A stretch of 64,000 nucleotides of DNA from Ruegeria denitrificans (GTDB lineage Bacteria; Pseudomonadota; Alphaproteobacteria; Rhodobacterales; Rhodobacteraceae), in the NCBI RefSeq assembly GCF_001458295.1, contig NZ_CYUD01000003.1:186001-250000 (forward strand), written 5' to 3'. The translations under genes and the position numbers were made by a program. Shown piece by piece: positions 9,781 through 18,493 of this stretch; positions within the stretch are counted from its first letter, which is position 1, and each line of letters starts with the position of its first letter. The notes beneath the pieces were generated by a model, which worked only from the letters and a program-made list of their open reading frames with translations, was not told the origin of the DNA and made no database searches.

Positions 9781-9808
9781 AAAAAAGCCCCGCACTAGGC
9801 GGGGCTTT
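9781..9808 (-). terminator. Rho-independent terminator after ctaD
   Basis: Stem GCCCCGC/GCGGGGC with a 5-base loop, followed on the minus strand by six T. It lies 24 bases after the ctaD stop codon. Confidence 0.9.
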
Positions 9809-9831
9809 CCTGGATTAATCCGGAGACGGGA

Positions 9832-11490
9832 TCAGTGCGCGTGGCCTTTGTCCCAATCTTCCTGCTTCGGCAGCTGCTCGAACGTGTGCTCAGGCGGCGG
9901 AGTGGGCAGGGTCCATTCCAGCGTATCCGCGTATTCGTTCCACGGGTTCGGACGCGTCTCTTTCGCACCACGCAGCAGAGCGTAGATCACGATGCCAAAG
10001 AACAGCAGGAACGAGGCGAACGAGACGAACGCACCAATCGACGACACGAGGTTCCATTGGGCGAATGCCTCTGGATAGTCGATATAGCGGCGCGGCATGC
10101 CCTGACGGCCCAGGAAGTGCTGCGGGAAGAAGGTCAGGTTGGCGCCAATGAAGAACAGCCAGAAGTGAACCTTGCCCCAGAACTCTGAATACTGACGGCC
10201 AGTCATCTTGGAGAAGTAGAAGTAGATACCGGCAAAGATCGCAAAGACTGCACCCAGCGACATCACGTAGTGGAAGTGCGCAACCACATAGTAAGTGTCG
10301 TGATAAGCGCGGTCGATACCAGCCTGCGACAGCACAACGCCGGTCACACCACCAACGGTGAACAGGAACAGGAAGCCGAAGGCAAACAGCATCGGTGTCT
10401 TGAACTCGATCGAACCGCCCCACATGGTCGCGATCCACGAGAAGACTTTAACGCCCGTCGGAACCGCGATGACCATCGTGGCCAGCATGAAGTAGGCCTG
10501 CTGACGCAGCGACATGCCAACGGTGTACATGTGGTGGGCCCAGACGACAAAGCCAAGAACACCAATCGCAATGATCGCCCAGACCATTGGCAGGTAACCG
10601 AAGATCGGCTTGCGCGAGAAGGTCGCGATCACGTGACTGATGATGCCGAAACCAGGCAGGATCACGATGTACACTTCGGGGTGGCCGAAGAACCACAAGA
10701 TGTGCTGATACAGGATCGGATCGCCGCCACCGGCCGGATCAAAGAAGGTGAAGCCAAAGTTGCGATCCATCAGCAGCATGGTGATTGCACCCGCCAGAAC
10801 CGGCAGCGCCAGAAGAATCAGCCATGCAGTGACAAAGATCGACCAGCTGAACAGCGGTACCTTGAACAGGGTCATGCCTGGGGCACGCATGTTCAGGAAG
10901 GTGGTAATCATGTTGATCGCACCGAGGATCGAGGAGGCGCCCGATACATGCACGGCGAAGATCGCAAGGTCCATGGACATGCCGCCCTCGGTCGTCGATA
11001 GCGGCGGATACAGAACCCAACCAACGCCCGAGCCAAGCTGATCGTTACCACCCGGGGACAGCAGCGACGCCACACCCAGCGCGGTACCAGCAACGTAGAG
11101 CCAGAACGACAGGTTGTTCATCCGCGGGAACGCCATATCCGGTGCGCCGATCTGCAACGGCATGAAATAGTTGCCAAATCCGCCGAAAAGGGCCGGGATG
11201 ACAACGAAGAACATCATCAGAACACCGTGATAGGTGATCATCACGTTCCACAGGTGTCCGTTCGGGGTGCACGGGTCGGCCATGAAGCCTTCCAGGCACA
11301 TGAACTGAACACCGGGGTGCATCAGCTCGAGCCGCATGTAGACGGTCATCAGAACCGAGATCAGACCGGCAAGTGCCGAGACGATCAGGTAAAGAATCCC
11401 GATGTCCTTGTGGTTGGTCGACATGAACCAGCGGGTAAAGAAGCCGCGATTGTCTTCATGCTCGTGACCATGAATGGCTGCGTCTGCCAT
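9832..11490 (-). CDS. ctaD: Cytochrome c oxidase subunit I (aa3 type)
   Basis: This 552-residue integral membrane protein is the catalytic subunit of terminal oxidase, reducing O2 to water with proton pumping. Twelve membrane helices are expected. Visible ligands are the heme a histidine in [10 protein letters not shown], the cross-linked His-Tyr in [15 protein letters not shown], the CuB pair in WAHHMYTVG, and heme a3/heme a histidines in [12 protein letters not shown]. The Glu within FGHPEVY is also present. A strong AGGAGG ribosome site precedes the ATG. The other subunits (ctaC, ctaE) are not adjacent, as is common in this order. A perfect FNR-type site lies 104 bases upstream. Confidence 0.97.
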   Translation of the reverse strand: MADAAIHGHEHEDNRGFFTRWFMSTNHKDIGILYLIVSALAGLISVLMTVYMRLELMHPGVQFMCLEGFMADPCTPNGHLWNVMITYHGVLMMFFVVIPALFGGFGNYFMPLQIGAPDMAFPRMNNLSFWLYVAGTALGVASLLSPGGNDQLGSGVGWVLYPPLSTTEGGMSMDLAIFAVHVSGASSILGAINMITTFLNMRAPGMTLFKVPLFSWSIFVTAWLILLALPVLAGAITMLLMDRNFGFTFFDPAGGGDPILYQHILWFFGHPEVYIVILPGFGIISHVIATFSRKPIFGYLPMVWAIIAIGVLGFVVWAHHMYTVGMSLRQQAYFMLATMVIAVPTGVKVFSWIATMWGGSIEFKTPMLFAFGFLFLFTVGGVTGVVLSQAGIDRAYHDTYYVVAHFHYVMSLGAVFAIFAGIYFYFSKMTGRQYSEFWGKVHFWLFFIGANLTFFPQHFLGRQGMPRRYIDYPEAFAQWNLVSSIGAFVSFASFLLFFGIVIYALLRGAKETRPNPWNEYADTLEWTLPTPPPEHTFEQLPKQEDWDKGHAH

Positions 11491-11794
11491 TTAGGTGCCT
11501 CCTGTTGCAACTGCACCGCGCAGCCAGACCTCTCCGGCGCACGGGATTCCCGCTGGTTTTAGAGGGCGAAGGGGGCACCTTCAATGGCCGAGTTTGATCT
11601 GGATCAAGAATAATTGTCGCGGGCAGGAGGGAAACCCGCGAATTCCCGGTCTCGGACGGCCACTATCTGGGGATCGCTTTCAGGATTTCAAGGTGCCATC
11701 CTGGCCCATCCGCGCAGAATGGCAGAGTTCCGCCTTGACCCCAGGTTTTGAGGGCCGCAGAACTACGATCATCACCCGAAACCGGAGACATGAT
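11491..11794. other. Intergenic region between ctaD and the HIT gene
   Basis: A 304-base divergent control region with no supported gene. It contains the ctaD ribosome site, one perfect FNR-type palindrome (11594-11607), and the leader of the HIT gene. A sequence such as AATAATTG just after the box could be part of a promoter, but no confident -35/-10 pair was found. Confidence 0.6.
11594..11607. promoter_or_regulatory. FNR/FnrL-type operator
   Basis: Exact TTGAT-N4-ATCAA palindrome. It is centred 110 bases upstream of the ctaD start and about 195 bases upstream of the HIT gene. FNR-family regulators use this site to adjust respiratory genes to oxygen. Confidence 0.75.
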
Positions 11795-12214
11795 ATGGCC
11801 GCCTACGATCCCGACAACATCTTTGCCAAGATCCTGCGCGGAGAAATTCCCGCGACCCGCGTGTACGAGGACGATGAAACGCTGGCCTTCATGGATATTA
11901 TGCCGCGATCGGACGGGCATTTGTTGGTGATCCCCAAAACGCCATGCCGAAACCTGCTGGACGCATCACCTGCGCAATTGGCCGCCGTGACCGCAACCGT
12001 GCAGAAGTTGGCGATCGCTGTGGCCAAGGCGTTTGACGCGGACGGAGTTACCGTTCAGCAATTCAACGAGGCTGCGGGCGGGCAAGAGGTGTTCCACCTG
12101 CATTTCCATATCCTGCCGCGGCAGGAAGATGTTGCCATGCGACCACCGGGCAAGATGGGTGACTTTGATCTGATCGCTCAGCACGCGGAAAAGATCAAAG
12201 CTGCGCTGGCCTGA
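11795..12214 (+). CDS. HIT-family nucleotide hydrolase/transferase
   Basis: 139 residues from the ATG at 11795. The histidine triad HLHFH lies at residues 101-105 and is followed by ILPR; DNIFAKILRGEIP at the N-terminus is the standard HINT/Hit opening. Proteins of this branch hydrolyse AMP-linked amidates such as aminoacyl-adenylates. A GGAGA site precedes the ATG by about 7 bases, and residues coded upstream are unconserved, so the longer open frame is not used. It stands alone, divergent from ctaD. Confidence 0.9.
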   Translation: MAAYDPDNIFAKILRGEIPATRVYEDDETLAFMDIMPRSDGHLLVIPKTPCRNLLDASPAQLAAVTATVQKLAIAVAKAFDADGVTVQQFNEAAGGQEVFHLHFHILPRQEDVAMRPPGKMGDFDLIAQHAEKIKAALA

Positions 12215-12460
12215 TCTGACGTTACCACCATTCGGCCACAGACATGCGCCGTGGTCGCCAAACGCGTAGAGCACAGCGCTTCATGAAATTGACGCTATGT
12301 ATTGGACGTGTGGGGGAACCAGAAAACTGGCCGTGAAAAACACACCGCGACGCGGTTCGGAATTGGGCATGTCACGTTGGAACCGAAATCTGCAGGAACA
12401 GCACGTACAGCTTTGCACCATGTGGGGTAAGACAGTTTACTGAAGACCTGAAAACGAATT

Positions 12461-12487
12461 GCCGTTCCGATTTGGGGTCGGAACGGC
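12461..12487. repeat. Perfect inverted repeat (10-bp stem, 7-base loop)
   Basis: GCCGTTCCGA pairs exactly with TCGGAACGGC. On the minus strand the stem is followed by AATTCGTTTTC, a weak terminator-like tail. No gene ends next to it. Confidence 0.6.
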
Positions 12488-12625
12488 AGACTCGTAACCA
12501 AACACTTTTCCGACACCCGGGGTTTCCGGGATTACCGGTTTAACACACCACTCACTCTAGAACGGTAAAGATAGATTACCCGTTAACGGGCATTTTGTAT
12601 CGACCTGACCTTAGTTTTCGCCAAT

Positions 12626-12640
12626 TTAACCCAAAATTAA
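12626..12640. promoter_or_regulatory. CtrA box in the HIT-lipB intergenic region
   Basis: Exact TTAA-N7-TTAA (spacer CCCAAAA). It lies between two converging genes, so it does not precede any recognised coding sequence on either strand. Confidence 0.5.
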
Positions 12641-12732
12641 CGGGCTACATGGTGGATTGCATCCGGCTTCGGAAACAAAGTGATTTTCAGGCGGGAATTG
12701 TTAATCAATTTTCCCGTGTATGGCGATTCGAT

Positions 12733-13395
12733 TCAGGTCTGTGCGTCGGTCATCCGGAAACAACCGGCGAAGGTTTTTTGCAAGGCGGCGTCCACATCTG
12801 CCATTGTCACAGGCAAACCAAGATCAACCAGAGACGTCACGCCATAGTCACTGATCCCGCAGGGAACAATGCCGGAAAAATGCTCAAGATCAGGTTCTAC
12901 ATTGATTGAGATGCCGTGAAAGCTGATCCATTTGCGCAGGCGTAGTCCGATGGCCGCGATTTTGTCTTCGGTGGGCTGACCGGTCACCGTTAGTGGTTTG
13001 TCATCCCGTTGTACCCAAACGCCGACACGGCCCTGACGGATTTCGCCCTTTACGTTGAACTCGGCCAGAGCGGCGATCACCCAGTTCTCGAGCTTCTTGA
13101 CAAATTCCCGCACATCCTTGCCGCGTTTGTTCAAGTCAAGCATGACATAGGCCACACGCTGGCCGGGCCCGTGATAGGTGTACTCGCCGCCACGTTTGGC
13201 CTCGTATACAGGGAACCTGTCAGGATCTGTCAGATCCTCGGACCGGGCCGAGGTTCCGGCCGTATAAAGCGGCGGGTGTTCCAAAAGCCAGACGCATTCG
13301 TCCGCTTCGCCTGCGGCAATTGCTGCGACGCGCGCCTCCATAAAGGCGACGGCTTCGGTGTAATCGGTCAACCCGTCGGTGATCTTCCATTCCAT
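12733..13395 (-). CDS. lipB: Octanoyltransferase (lipoate biosynthesis)
   Basis: This 220-residue enzyme transfers octanoyl from acyl carrier protein to lipoyl domains of dehydrogenase complexes; LipA then adds sulfur. Conserved blocks are [35 protein letters not shown] and the catalytic cysteine in [13 protein letters not shown], together with the lysine of the KIAAIG block. Length and order match LipB. The ATG at 13395 is the best start, as only three residues precede the conserved N-terminus. It lies 39 bases downstream of the DsbA-like gene on the same strand and may be cotranscribed. Confidence 0.95.
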   Translation of the reverse strand: MEWKITDGLTDYTEAVAFMEARVAAIAAGEADECVWLLEHPPLYTAGTSARSEDLTDPDRFPVYEAKRGGEYTYHGPGQRVAYVMLDLNKRGKDVREFVKKLENWVIAALAEFNVKGEIRQGRVGVWVQRDDKPLTVTGQPTEDKIAAIGLRLRKWISFHGISINVEPDLEHFSGIVPCGISDYGVTSLVDLGLPVTMADVDAALQKTFAGCFRMTDAQT

Positions 13396-13434
13396 GGGGG
13401 TTCCATATCGCGCAGGCGTGGCAAGGGGAAGGGG

Positions 13435-14094
13435 TCAGGCGGCCTCGGCTAGGCACCGTTGCAGAATTTGGGCGTAGGTAACTGTGCCTTGCGCCCCGGT
13501 CACCAGGTATTTGCCGCTGAACACCATCGAGGGAACGCCGGAAATGCCCCGGCTTGTCCAGAATTTCTGTTTCTTGCGCACTGCCGCAACGTGTTCGCTG
13601 GATTCGAGTGCAGACTGTGCGGCATCTACAGGCAGACTAGCCTCAGCAACAGCTTCAAGAAGGACATCAGCCTGTGATACGTCCTTTTGATCGGTAAAAT
13701 ACGCCTTGAACAACGCCAGTTTCAACGGATGCTGACGGCCCTGCGTTTCCGCCCAATCCAGTAATTGGTGTGCCGCAAAAGTGTTAACCATTCTACTGTC
13801 ATCGTCGAAGTTGAACGTGAAGCCCAGTTCAGCCCCCAATTTCGTCAGACGATCTCGTGATTGCTGATTTTGTTCAAGGGTCGAGCCATATTTCTCGATG
13901 ATATGCTCGCGCAGGTTCTGACCTTCGGGCGGCATGGTGGGGTTCAGTTCAAATGGATGCCATCTGAGACGCGCCAGAACGTTTTCCTGTTTCAAAGCCT
14001 GATCAAGCTGCTGAAATCCAACAATGCACCAGGGGCAGACGATGTCAGAAACAATGTCTATTTGAAGGGTGGGGCCGGAATCCGTGGGCGTCAT
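13435..14094 (-). CDS. DsbA family oxidoreductase, FrnE-like
   Basis: 219 residues from the ATG at 14094, without a signal peptide, so it is cytoplasmic. A thioredoxin-like CPWC motif sits at residues 20-23 after IDIVSDIV, and the cis-proline region reads RGISGVPSMVF. This arrangement is that of FrnE-type DsbA proteins, which act as thiol-disulfide isomerases or oxidoreductases; some are linked to oxidative stress. The frame stays open upstream into the tRNA-Leu region, but those residues are not conserved. Confidence 0.88.
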   Translation of the reverse strand: MTPTDSGPTLQIDIVSDIVCPWCIVGFQQLDQALKQENVLARLRWHPFELNPTMPPEGQNLREHIIEKYGSTLEQNQQSRDRLTKLGAELGFTFNFDDDSRMVNTFAAHQLLDWAETQGRQHPLKLALFKAYFTDQKDVSQADVLLEAVAEASLPVDAAQSALESSEHVAAVRKKQKFWTSRGISGVPSMVFSGKYLVTGAQGTVTYAQILQRCLAEAA

Positions 14095-14235
14095 GTTCAG
14101 GCTCCTGAACGGGGATGAGGGATACTGGGACGATATAGATATGGATGCAGCCGGGGAAATCAAACCAGCGTGTTTTTGCCTCTTCACATCTCGATCATCT
14201 GGGTCTATACGCCGCTCTACCAAGTCACAAACAGT

Positions 14236-14322
14236 GCGGTCGTGGCGGAATTGGTAGACGCGCAGCGTTGAGGTCGCTGTGGGGTAACTCCCGTGGAAGT
14301 TCGAGTCTTCTCGACCGCACCA
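14236..14322 (+). tRNA. tRNA-Leu (anticodon GAG)
   Basis: Acceptor stem GCGGTCG/CGACCGC closes an 83-base tRNA followed by A and a genome-encoded CCA. The anticodon stem CAGCG/CGCTG encloses loop TTGAGGT, giving anticodon GAG for CUC/CUU leucine codons. A long variable arm follows (class II) and the T loop TTCGAGT is normal. It stands immediately before the glycan gene block. Confidence 0.97.
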
Positions 14323-14468
14323 TTCTAATCTAAGCATTCGTGTTTCGGCCTGATCAGCGGGGTGGGGCTGCACCAGTTTGTGTCGGATTGGGAATATCTC
14401 CGATTCCTGTCTCGCCCACGCCCGCTGGGTTGTGTATGACGAAGGTCAACGCAAGTCGGGAAGTGTTT

Positions 14469-15452
14469 ATGTCTCAGGCCATTACCGTATTCACCACGAT
14501 GAAGAACGAAGGCCCCTATATGCTGGAATGGGTCGCGTTCCACAAAACGCTGGGGGTCGATCACTTTGTGATCTTTACCAACGATTGCGACGATGGCACC
14601 GATGATATCGCCCGCAGACTGCAGGAAATGGGATTGGCCACCCATGCCCCGAACGAGGTGAAAGAGGGCGGCAACCCCCAGCACCAGATGCTGCGTCGGG
14701 CGCGGCGTCAGCCCAAGGTCAAGGAAGCGGACTGGCTGTTATGTCTGGATGTCGATGAGTTCTGGAATATTCGCCATGGCGACAACAGTTTTGACGCTTT
14801 GATCGCTGAGGTTGAAGGCCGGGCAGGGCAGCCGGTGGACGCGATCTCATTCGCGTGGAAGCTGTTTGGAAGTTCGGGAAATGTCAGCTTTGAAGACAGA
14901 CCGGTTACAGAAGTTTTTGCCATGGGGGATCAGGAGTTTCCTTATCATTCGGGCCGCGCTTATGGCCTTAAGACATTGTTTCGCAATAACGGGAAATTCA
15001 CCCGGTTCGGCCCGCATCGTCCCAAGGGGATCGAAGAAGGCAAAGAGAGCGAGATCGCCTGGTCCGATGCGGGGGGCAAGTTGTTTCCGGCCGAAAAGGT
15101 GGGATGGCGGGCCTGGCGCGGGTTCGATCATTCGCTTGGACGGCTGCATCATTACTCGGTTCGATCGCTGGACGGTTTTCTGATTAAACGCGACCGGGGA
15201 CGGACCAACCATATCAAAGTGGATCAGGGGCAATCCTACTGGCAGGACATGAACGCCAATAAAGAGGCCGATCAATCCATTCAGCCCATTGCCCGGCGCG
15301 CGGCGCCGTTGTTGGCGGAACTCAAGGCGGACGAAACGTTGGGTGCGTTACACGCGCAGGCCTGTGATTGGCACAAAGCCAAGATTGCCGAGATAAAAAT
15401 GCGGCCTGACTGGGTGGATTTTCGGGTTTGGCTGACAGATAATCTTATCTGA
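14469..15452 (+). CDS. Family 2-like glycosyltransferase (paralogue 1)
   Basis: 327 residues from the ATG at 14469, with GGGAAG 7 bases upstream. The N-terminus, TTMKNEGPYMLEWVAFHK, followed by FTNDCDDGTDD and the metal-binding LCLDVDEFW, matches GT-A fold glycosyltransferases of the Glyco_tranf_2_4/GT92-like group. No membrane helix is seen, so it is cytoplasmic. The donor sugar is unknown. It is clearly paralogous to the gene at 18494, sharing the MKNEGP, TNDC.DGTD and GPHRP/GVHRP-type segments. It opens a five-gene same-strand run; the next gene begins 5 bases later. Confidence 0.82.
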   Translation: MSQAITVFTTMKNEGPYMLEWVAFHKTLGVDHFVIFTNDCDDGTDDIARRLQEMGLATHAPNEVKEGGNPQHQMLRRARRQPKVKEADWLLCLDVDEFWNIRHGDNSFDALIAEVEGRAGQPVDAISFAWKLFGSSGNVSFEDRPVTEVFAMGDQEFPYHSGRAYGLKTLFRNNGKFTRFGPHRPKGIEEGKESEIAWSDAGGKLFPAEKVGWRAWRGFDHSLGRLHHYSVRSLDGFLIKRDRGRTNHIKVDQGQSYWQDMNANKEADQSIQPIARRAAPLLAELKADETLGALHAQACDWHKAKIAEIKMRPDWVDFRVWLTDNLI

Positions 15453-15457
15453 AGATC

Positions 15458-16399
15458 ATGGCAGACGACCTTTCAAAAGAGCAGTTGAAACCCGATCACC
15501 CCGACCGCAAGACGGGGTATGAACGTATTCTGACCGATCCGGCACCGCCGTGGTTCGTTGAACTTTATCCGGGCGGTGACGGGACCGGGTATTTGCAAAA
15601 GCTGGAACGCCATTCGGTTCTGTTTCATCAGCGCTCCGCCTCACAACTCGTTGTCAGCTTTGACAATATCGCCAACGCGAATGACCTGTCATTTGCGCGC
15701 GAGCCCTGGGGATGGAAATTTTTCCGGGATGAGGGCTTGTCGCATATGGGGATATTCGCGCGCACCAAGGCCTGGTATCGCGATCCAGAGATCATCACGT
15801 ATTTCCAGAACCGTGCGGCCGAAGGGTTTTTCGCCCAATTCGATCAGGTCGTCTTTGCCGGGGCCTCGATGGGTGGCTTCGGGGCGCTGACATTTTCCGA
15901 GCTGGTCCCCGGTGCCAATGTGATTGCGTTCAATCCGCAAACCACACTGGATGAACGTCTGGTGCCCTGGGAAACGCGATATCGGTTCGGACGGGTGCAG
16001 GATTGGGACCTGCCATTGGGCGACGCCGCGCAAACAGTTAAGAAGGCAGGCAGGGCTTATGTCTTCTATGATCCCTTCTTCGACCTTGACCGGCAGCAGG
16101 TTTCGCGGTTGCAGGGTGAAAACGTTGTGTTGCTCAAAACATGGTTTTCAAATCACTTCGCAGCCCCAATGCTACGCAAACTGAATATCCTTAAGCCAGT
16201 CATGCAAGGCGCGATGAATGGATCGCTTGAACCGGTCGATTTCTATCAGATGATGCGTGAACGTCGGCGCTTGCCTATGGTCATGCGCGCAATTGAAGCT
16301 CAGGCAGGCGAGCGTCACCCTGAACTGGTGCGTCAGGCGCGCCAAAAGTTCCGCAAATTGCGCCGGGCTGCGTTGACCGAAGCTGAGAAGCCCCAATGA
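15458..16399 (+). CDS. Alpha/beta-hydrolase-fold protein of the glycan block, unknown activity
   Basis: A 313-residue protein with a central nucleophile elbow, VVFAGASMGGFGAL (serine near residue 137), typical of alpha/beta hydrolases. A following NPQTTLD and a histidine in TWFSNHFAAP could complete a catalytic triad. No signal peptide is seen. It overlaps the next gene by 4 bases (ATGA) and follows the first glycosyltransferase by 5, so it is probably made with them. It may act on an acyl or other ester group of a glycan precursor, but this is inferred from context only. Confidence 0.65.
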   Translation: MADDLSKEQLKPDHPDRKTGYERILTDPAPPWFVELYPGGDGTGYLQKLERHSVLFHQRSASQLVVSFDNIANANDLSFAREPWGWKFFRDEGLSHMGIFARTKAWYRDPEIITYFQNRAAEGFFAQFDQVVFAGASMGGFGALTFSELVPGANVIAFNPQTTLDERLVPWETRYRFGRVQDWDLPLGDAAQTVKKAGRAYVFYDPFFDLDRQQVSRLQGENVVLLKTWFSNHFAAPMLRKLNILKPVMQGAMNGSLEPVDFYQMMRERRRLPMVMRAIEAQAGERHPELVRQARQKFRKLRRAALTEAEKPQ

Positions 16400-18393
16400 C
16401 ATCCGCGAAAGGAGTGTTCATCGGGCAACGCAAGGACCGTATGGGTGCGCGCCTGTTGATGATGCTGACCTGCATTCGACTGGCCGAGGATTTTGACACG
16501 ACCTTTAAGGTCAACTGGTTTCCGCAAGGGGCAGATGCGCCGGAACTGGATCAGCCGGGGGAATTGTTCACTCGGGACTGGATGGATGCACATTTCCTCA
16601 GGGCCAAGGCGTTTGAAAAACTGACCGAAAAGGCCCTGCCGATCTGGACCTTTCAAGGAGACAAATCACCGGACCGACTGATTGCACATCTTGATTCCGG
16701 CAAGTCCATACTGGTTGAGGAAGGTTTCGAGGTGCTGGCCTTTCCCTGGGAAGATATTGAAACCATCAGCCCGCGGTATCGGGATTTCATCCATAGGATA
16801 GGATTTACGGACGAAATCCGCGCCATCATGGACCGGGCGGATGAAAAGCTGTCGGGGCAGGGCGTATCGGCCTATCACATCCGGCGGGGCGATATTTTGA
16901 ACGGGTTACCATGGAAACACACGACCTGGCCCGCCAAGATCGAACCCGAAGAGCTGTATGAGGCCCATCTTGAGAAAACCGCCGGTCAAACGGCTATCAT
17001 GTTTTCCGATCAGCCCGAACTGATCACCCGGTTTCAAAAACGGTTTCCAAAATTGCTTCAGATGTCTGACATCGCGGATGTGTCGGGCATGACCCGCGCG
17101 CAGCGTGATTTTTTGGAGCTATACACGATGTCGCGCGCTGAACAGGTGATTGCGCCTGTAATCTCGGCCTTTTCGATGGCGGCCGCCCGGGTTTCCGGTC
17201 AAGAGCGATTGCTTTTTCGCCACATGCTGGACGATGAAGAGCGCGCACGCGCGAATGAGCTGACGATCAGCAGGTTGCGAAACGGTTCAGCCGAGTTCCT
17301 GAGTGTTTCTGAGGCTGCACATATTTACTCCAAAGTGTTGTTTCACCTTTACGCTTTGAACTCGGGAGATCGCGCACAAGAGGCCTTTGAGCTGGGCGCG
17401 GGCCTGTTGGACGCCGGGGCTGACAACGCGTTTATGCCGCGCCTACAAGCACTGAATCTGCTCTATCTCGGCCGTTGGGCCGAAGCTTTGGAATTGGTCG
17501 AATTGGCTTTGGAAGATCCCAATGTGTGGCCTGAGGATTATGCGGCACTGTGTGCATTACGCTGCGCGTTGCTAGGACAATCCAACAAACGTTGGCGTGC
17601 GGCGCAGTCATTTTCTCAAGCAATTTGGGCTAAGCCGCTTCGGCCCGACGTAGTTGTTTTGTGTTCGCGTGCACTGTACCGGGATCAACTGGCCTTGCGT
17701 GCTCTGCCCCCTACGGATTGGGCGTTGCAAAAATCCATTCGCCGTCCCTGGTATAGTTTTAATTCCTACATAGCTCAGCGAAGAGTTATCACGCGCATTC
17801 CCTGCAACTTTGACATGTTGTTGTTGGACTGGTGGGACCTGGCCCTGGATCAAAAGGCGCGTCGCTTGATCAACAATCCCGCACGTCTGGAAACGCTGAT
17901 CTGGGGGTTGAACAGACAGACAAATATTGACGAAAACGATCCTAGCGTGGTGGGTTTTTCAGCGTTACTTCAATTGCATATGGGGCAGATACCCCGTTCC
18001 AAAGCCATCGAGATAACCCGCACGGTTTCAAGGCAGAGACCGGAAAATCCACTATATCACAAGAGATTAGCTGATCTGTACGAAGCCGAGGGGGATCAGT
18101 CGCAGGCACGTCTGACCATGGCCGAGGCGCTGGCTTGTGATCCGGACAATGCGTTTTTGGTGTTCGCGATGGGGCGTTTTCTGGAAAGAATAGGTGCGCA
18201 AGAGCAAGGTGAAACTCAAATCCTACGCGCAGCCGACTTGGATAGCACCACCGCTTCCATCCAAGGGATGGCTGGTCAAATTTATCTGCGGCGCGGAGAC
18301 AAAGGCAAGGCGCGAAATTACCTCCAAAAGGCTCATGAGCTTTATCCGGCGTACAAACGGTTCGGAAACCAATTGAAACGCGCAGGTGGATAA
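16396..18393 (+). CDS. Fucosyltransferase-like domain fused to TPR repeats
   Basis: A 665-residue protein. The first ~270 residues carry the HIRRGD motif (161-166) that binds the nucleotide sugar in alpha-1,2/1,6-fucosyltransferases and NodZ, preceded by a GARLLMMLTCIRLA helix like the N-terminal GxRxxQ region of those enzymes, and followed by MFSDQPEL. Residues about 310-660 are helical repeats of TPR type (for example ALACDPDNAFLVFAMGRFLE). The start overlaps the hydrolase gene by 4 bases. The 3' half is visibly more AT-rich than the neighbours, a possible sign of acquisition. Donor sugar and acceptor are unknown. Confidence 0.7.
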   Translation: MTSAKGVFIGQRKDRMGARLLMMLTCIRLAEDFDTTFKVNWFPQGADAPELDQPGELFTRDWMDAHFLRAKAFEKLTEKALPIWTFQGDKSPDRLIAHLDSGKSILVEEGFEVLAFPWEDIETISPRYRDFIHRIGFTDEIRAIMDRADEKLSGQGVSAYHIRRGDILNGLPWKHTTWPAKIEPEELYEAHLEKTAGQTAIMFSDQPELITRFQKRFPKLLQMSDIADVSGMTRAQRDFLELYTMSRAEQVIAPVISAFSMAAARVSGQERLLFRHMLDDEERARANELTISRLRNGSAEFLSVSEAAHIYSKVLFHLYALNSGDRAQEAFELGAGLLDAGADNAFMPRLQALNLLYLGRWAEALELVELALEDPNVWPEDYAALCALRCALLGQSNKRWRAAQSFSQAIWAKPLRPDVVVLCSRALYRDQLALRALPPTDWALQKSIRRPWYSFNSYIAQRRVITRIPCNFDMLLLDWWDLALDQKARRLINNPARLETLIWGLNRQTNIDENDPSVVGFSALLQLHMGQIPRSKAIEITRTVSRQRPENPLYHKRLADLYEAEGDQSQARLTMAEALACDPDNAFLVFAMGRFLERIGAQEQGETQILRAADLDSTTASIQGMAGQIYLRRGDKGKARNYLQKAHELYPAYKRFGNQLKRAGG

Positions 18394-18493
18394 ATGACCC
18401 GATTTCACTTGGTTACGCGTGTAATAGAACGTAATTTGCAAACACCATCCGCGATAATATCGGGGCAACAATAAACGAATAGGCAGTTTTTTT

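Larger units (their letters stand above)
12215..12732. other. Gene-poor region between HIT and lipB with CtrA box and hairpins
   Basis: 518 bases between convergent genes without a convincing coding frame. It holds a perfect 10-bp hairpin (12461-12487), a 12-base palindrome CCCGTTAACGGG (12579-12590), a perfect CtrA box (12626-12640), and an imperfect AT-rich hairpin (about 12692-12716) that could end lipB transcription. A non-coding RNA is possible; see the finding. Confidence 0.5.

Noticed and set aside
12295..12516. 73-codon minus-strand frame between HIT and lipB
   Set aside because: It starts at a GTG without ribosome site, spans the perfect hairpin at 12461-12487, and its product has no recognisable composition or motif.
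12595..12909. 104-codon plus-strand frame after the CtrA box
   Set aside because: More than half of it is antisense to lipB, there is no ribosome site, and the product looks like out-of-frame sequence.
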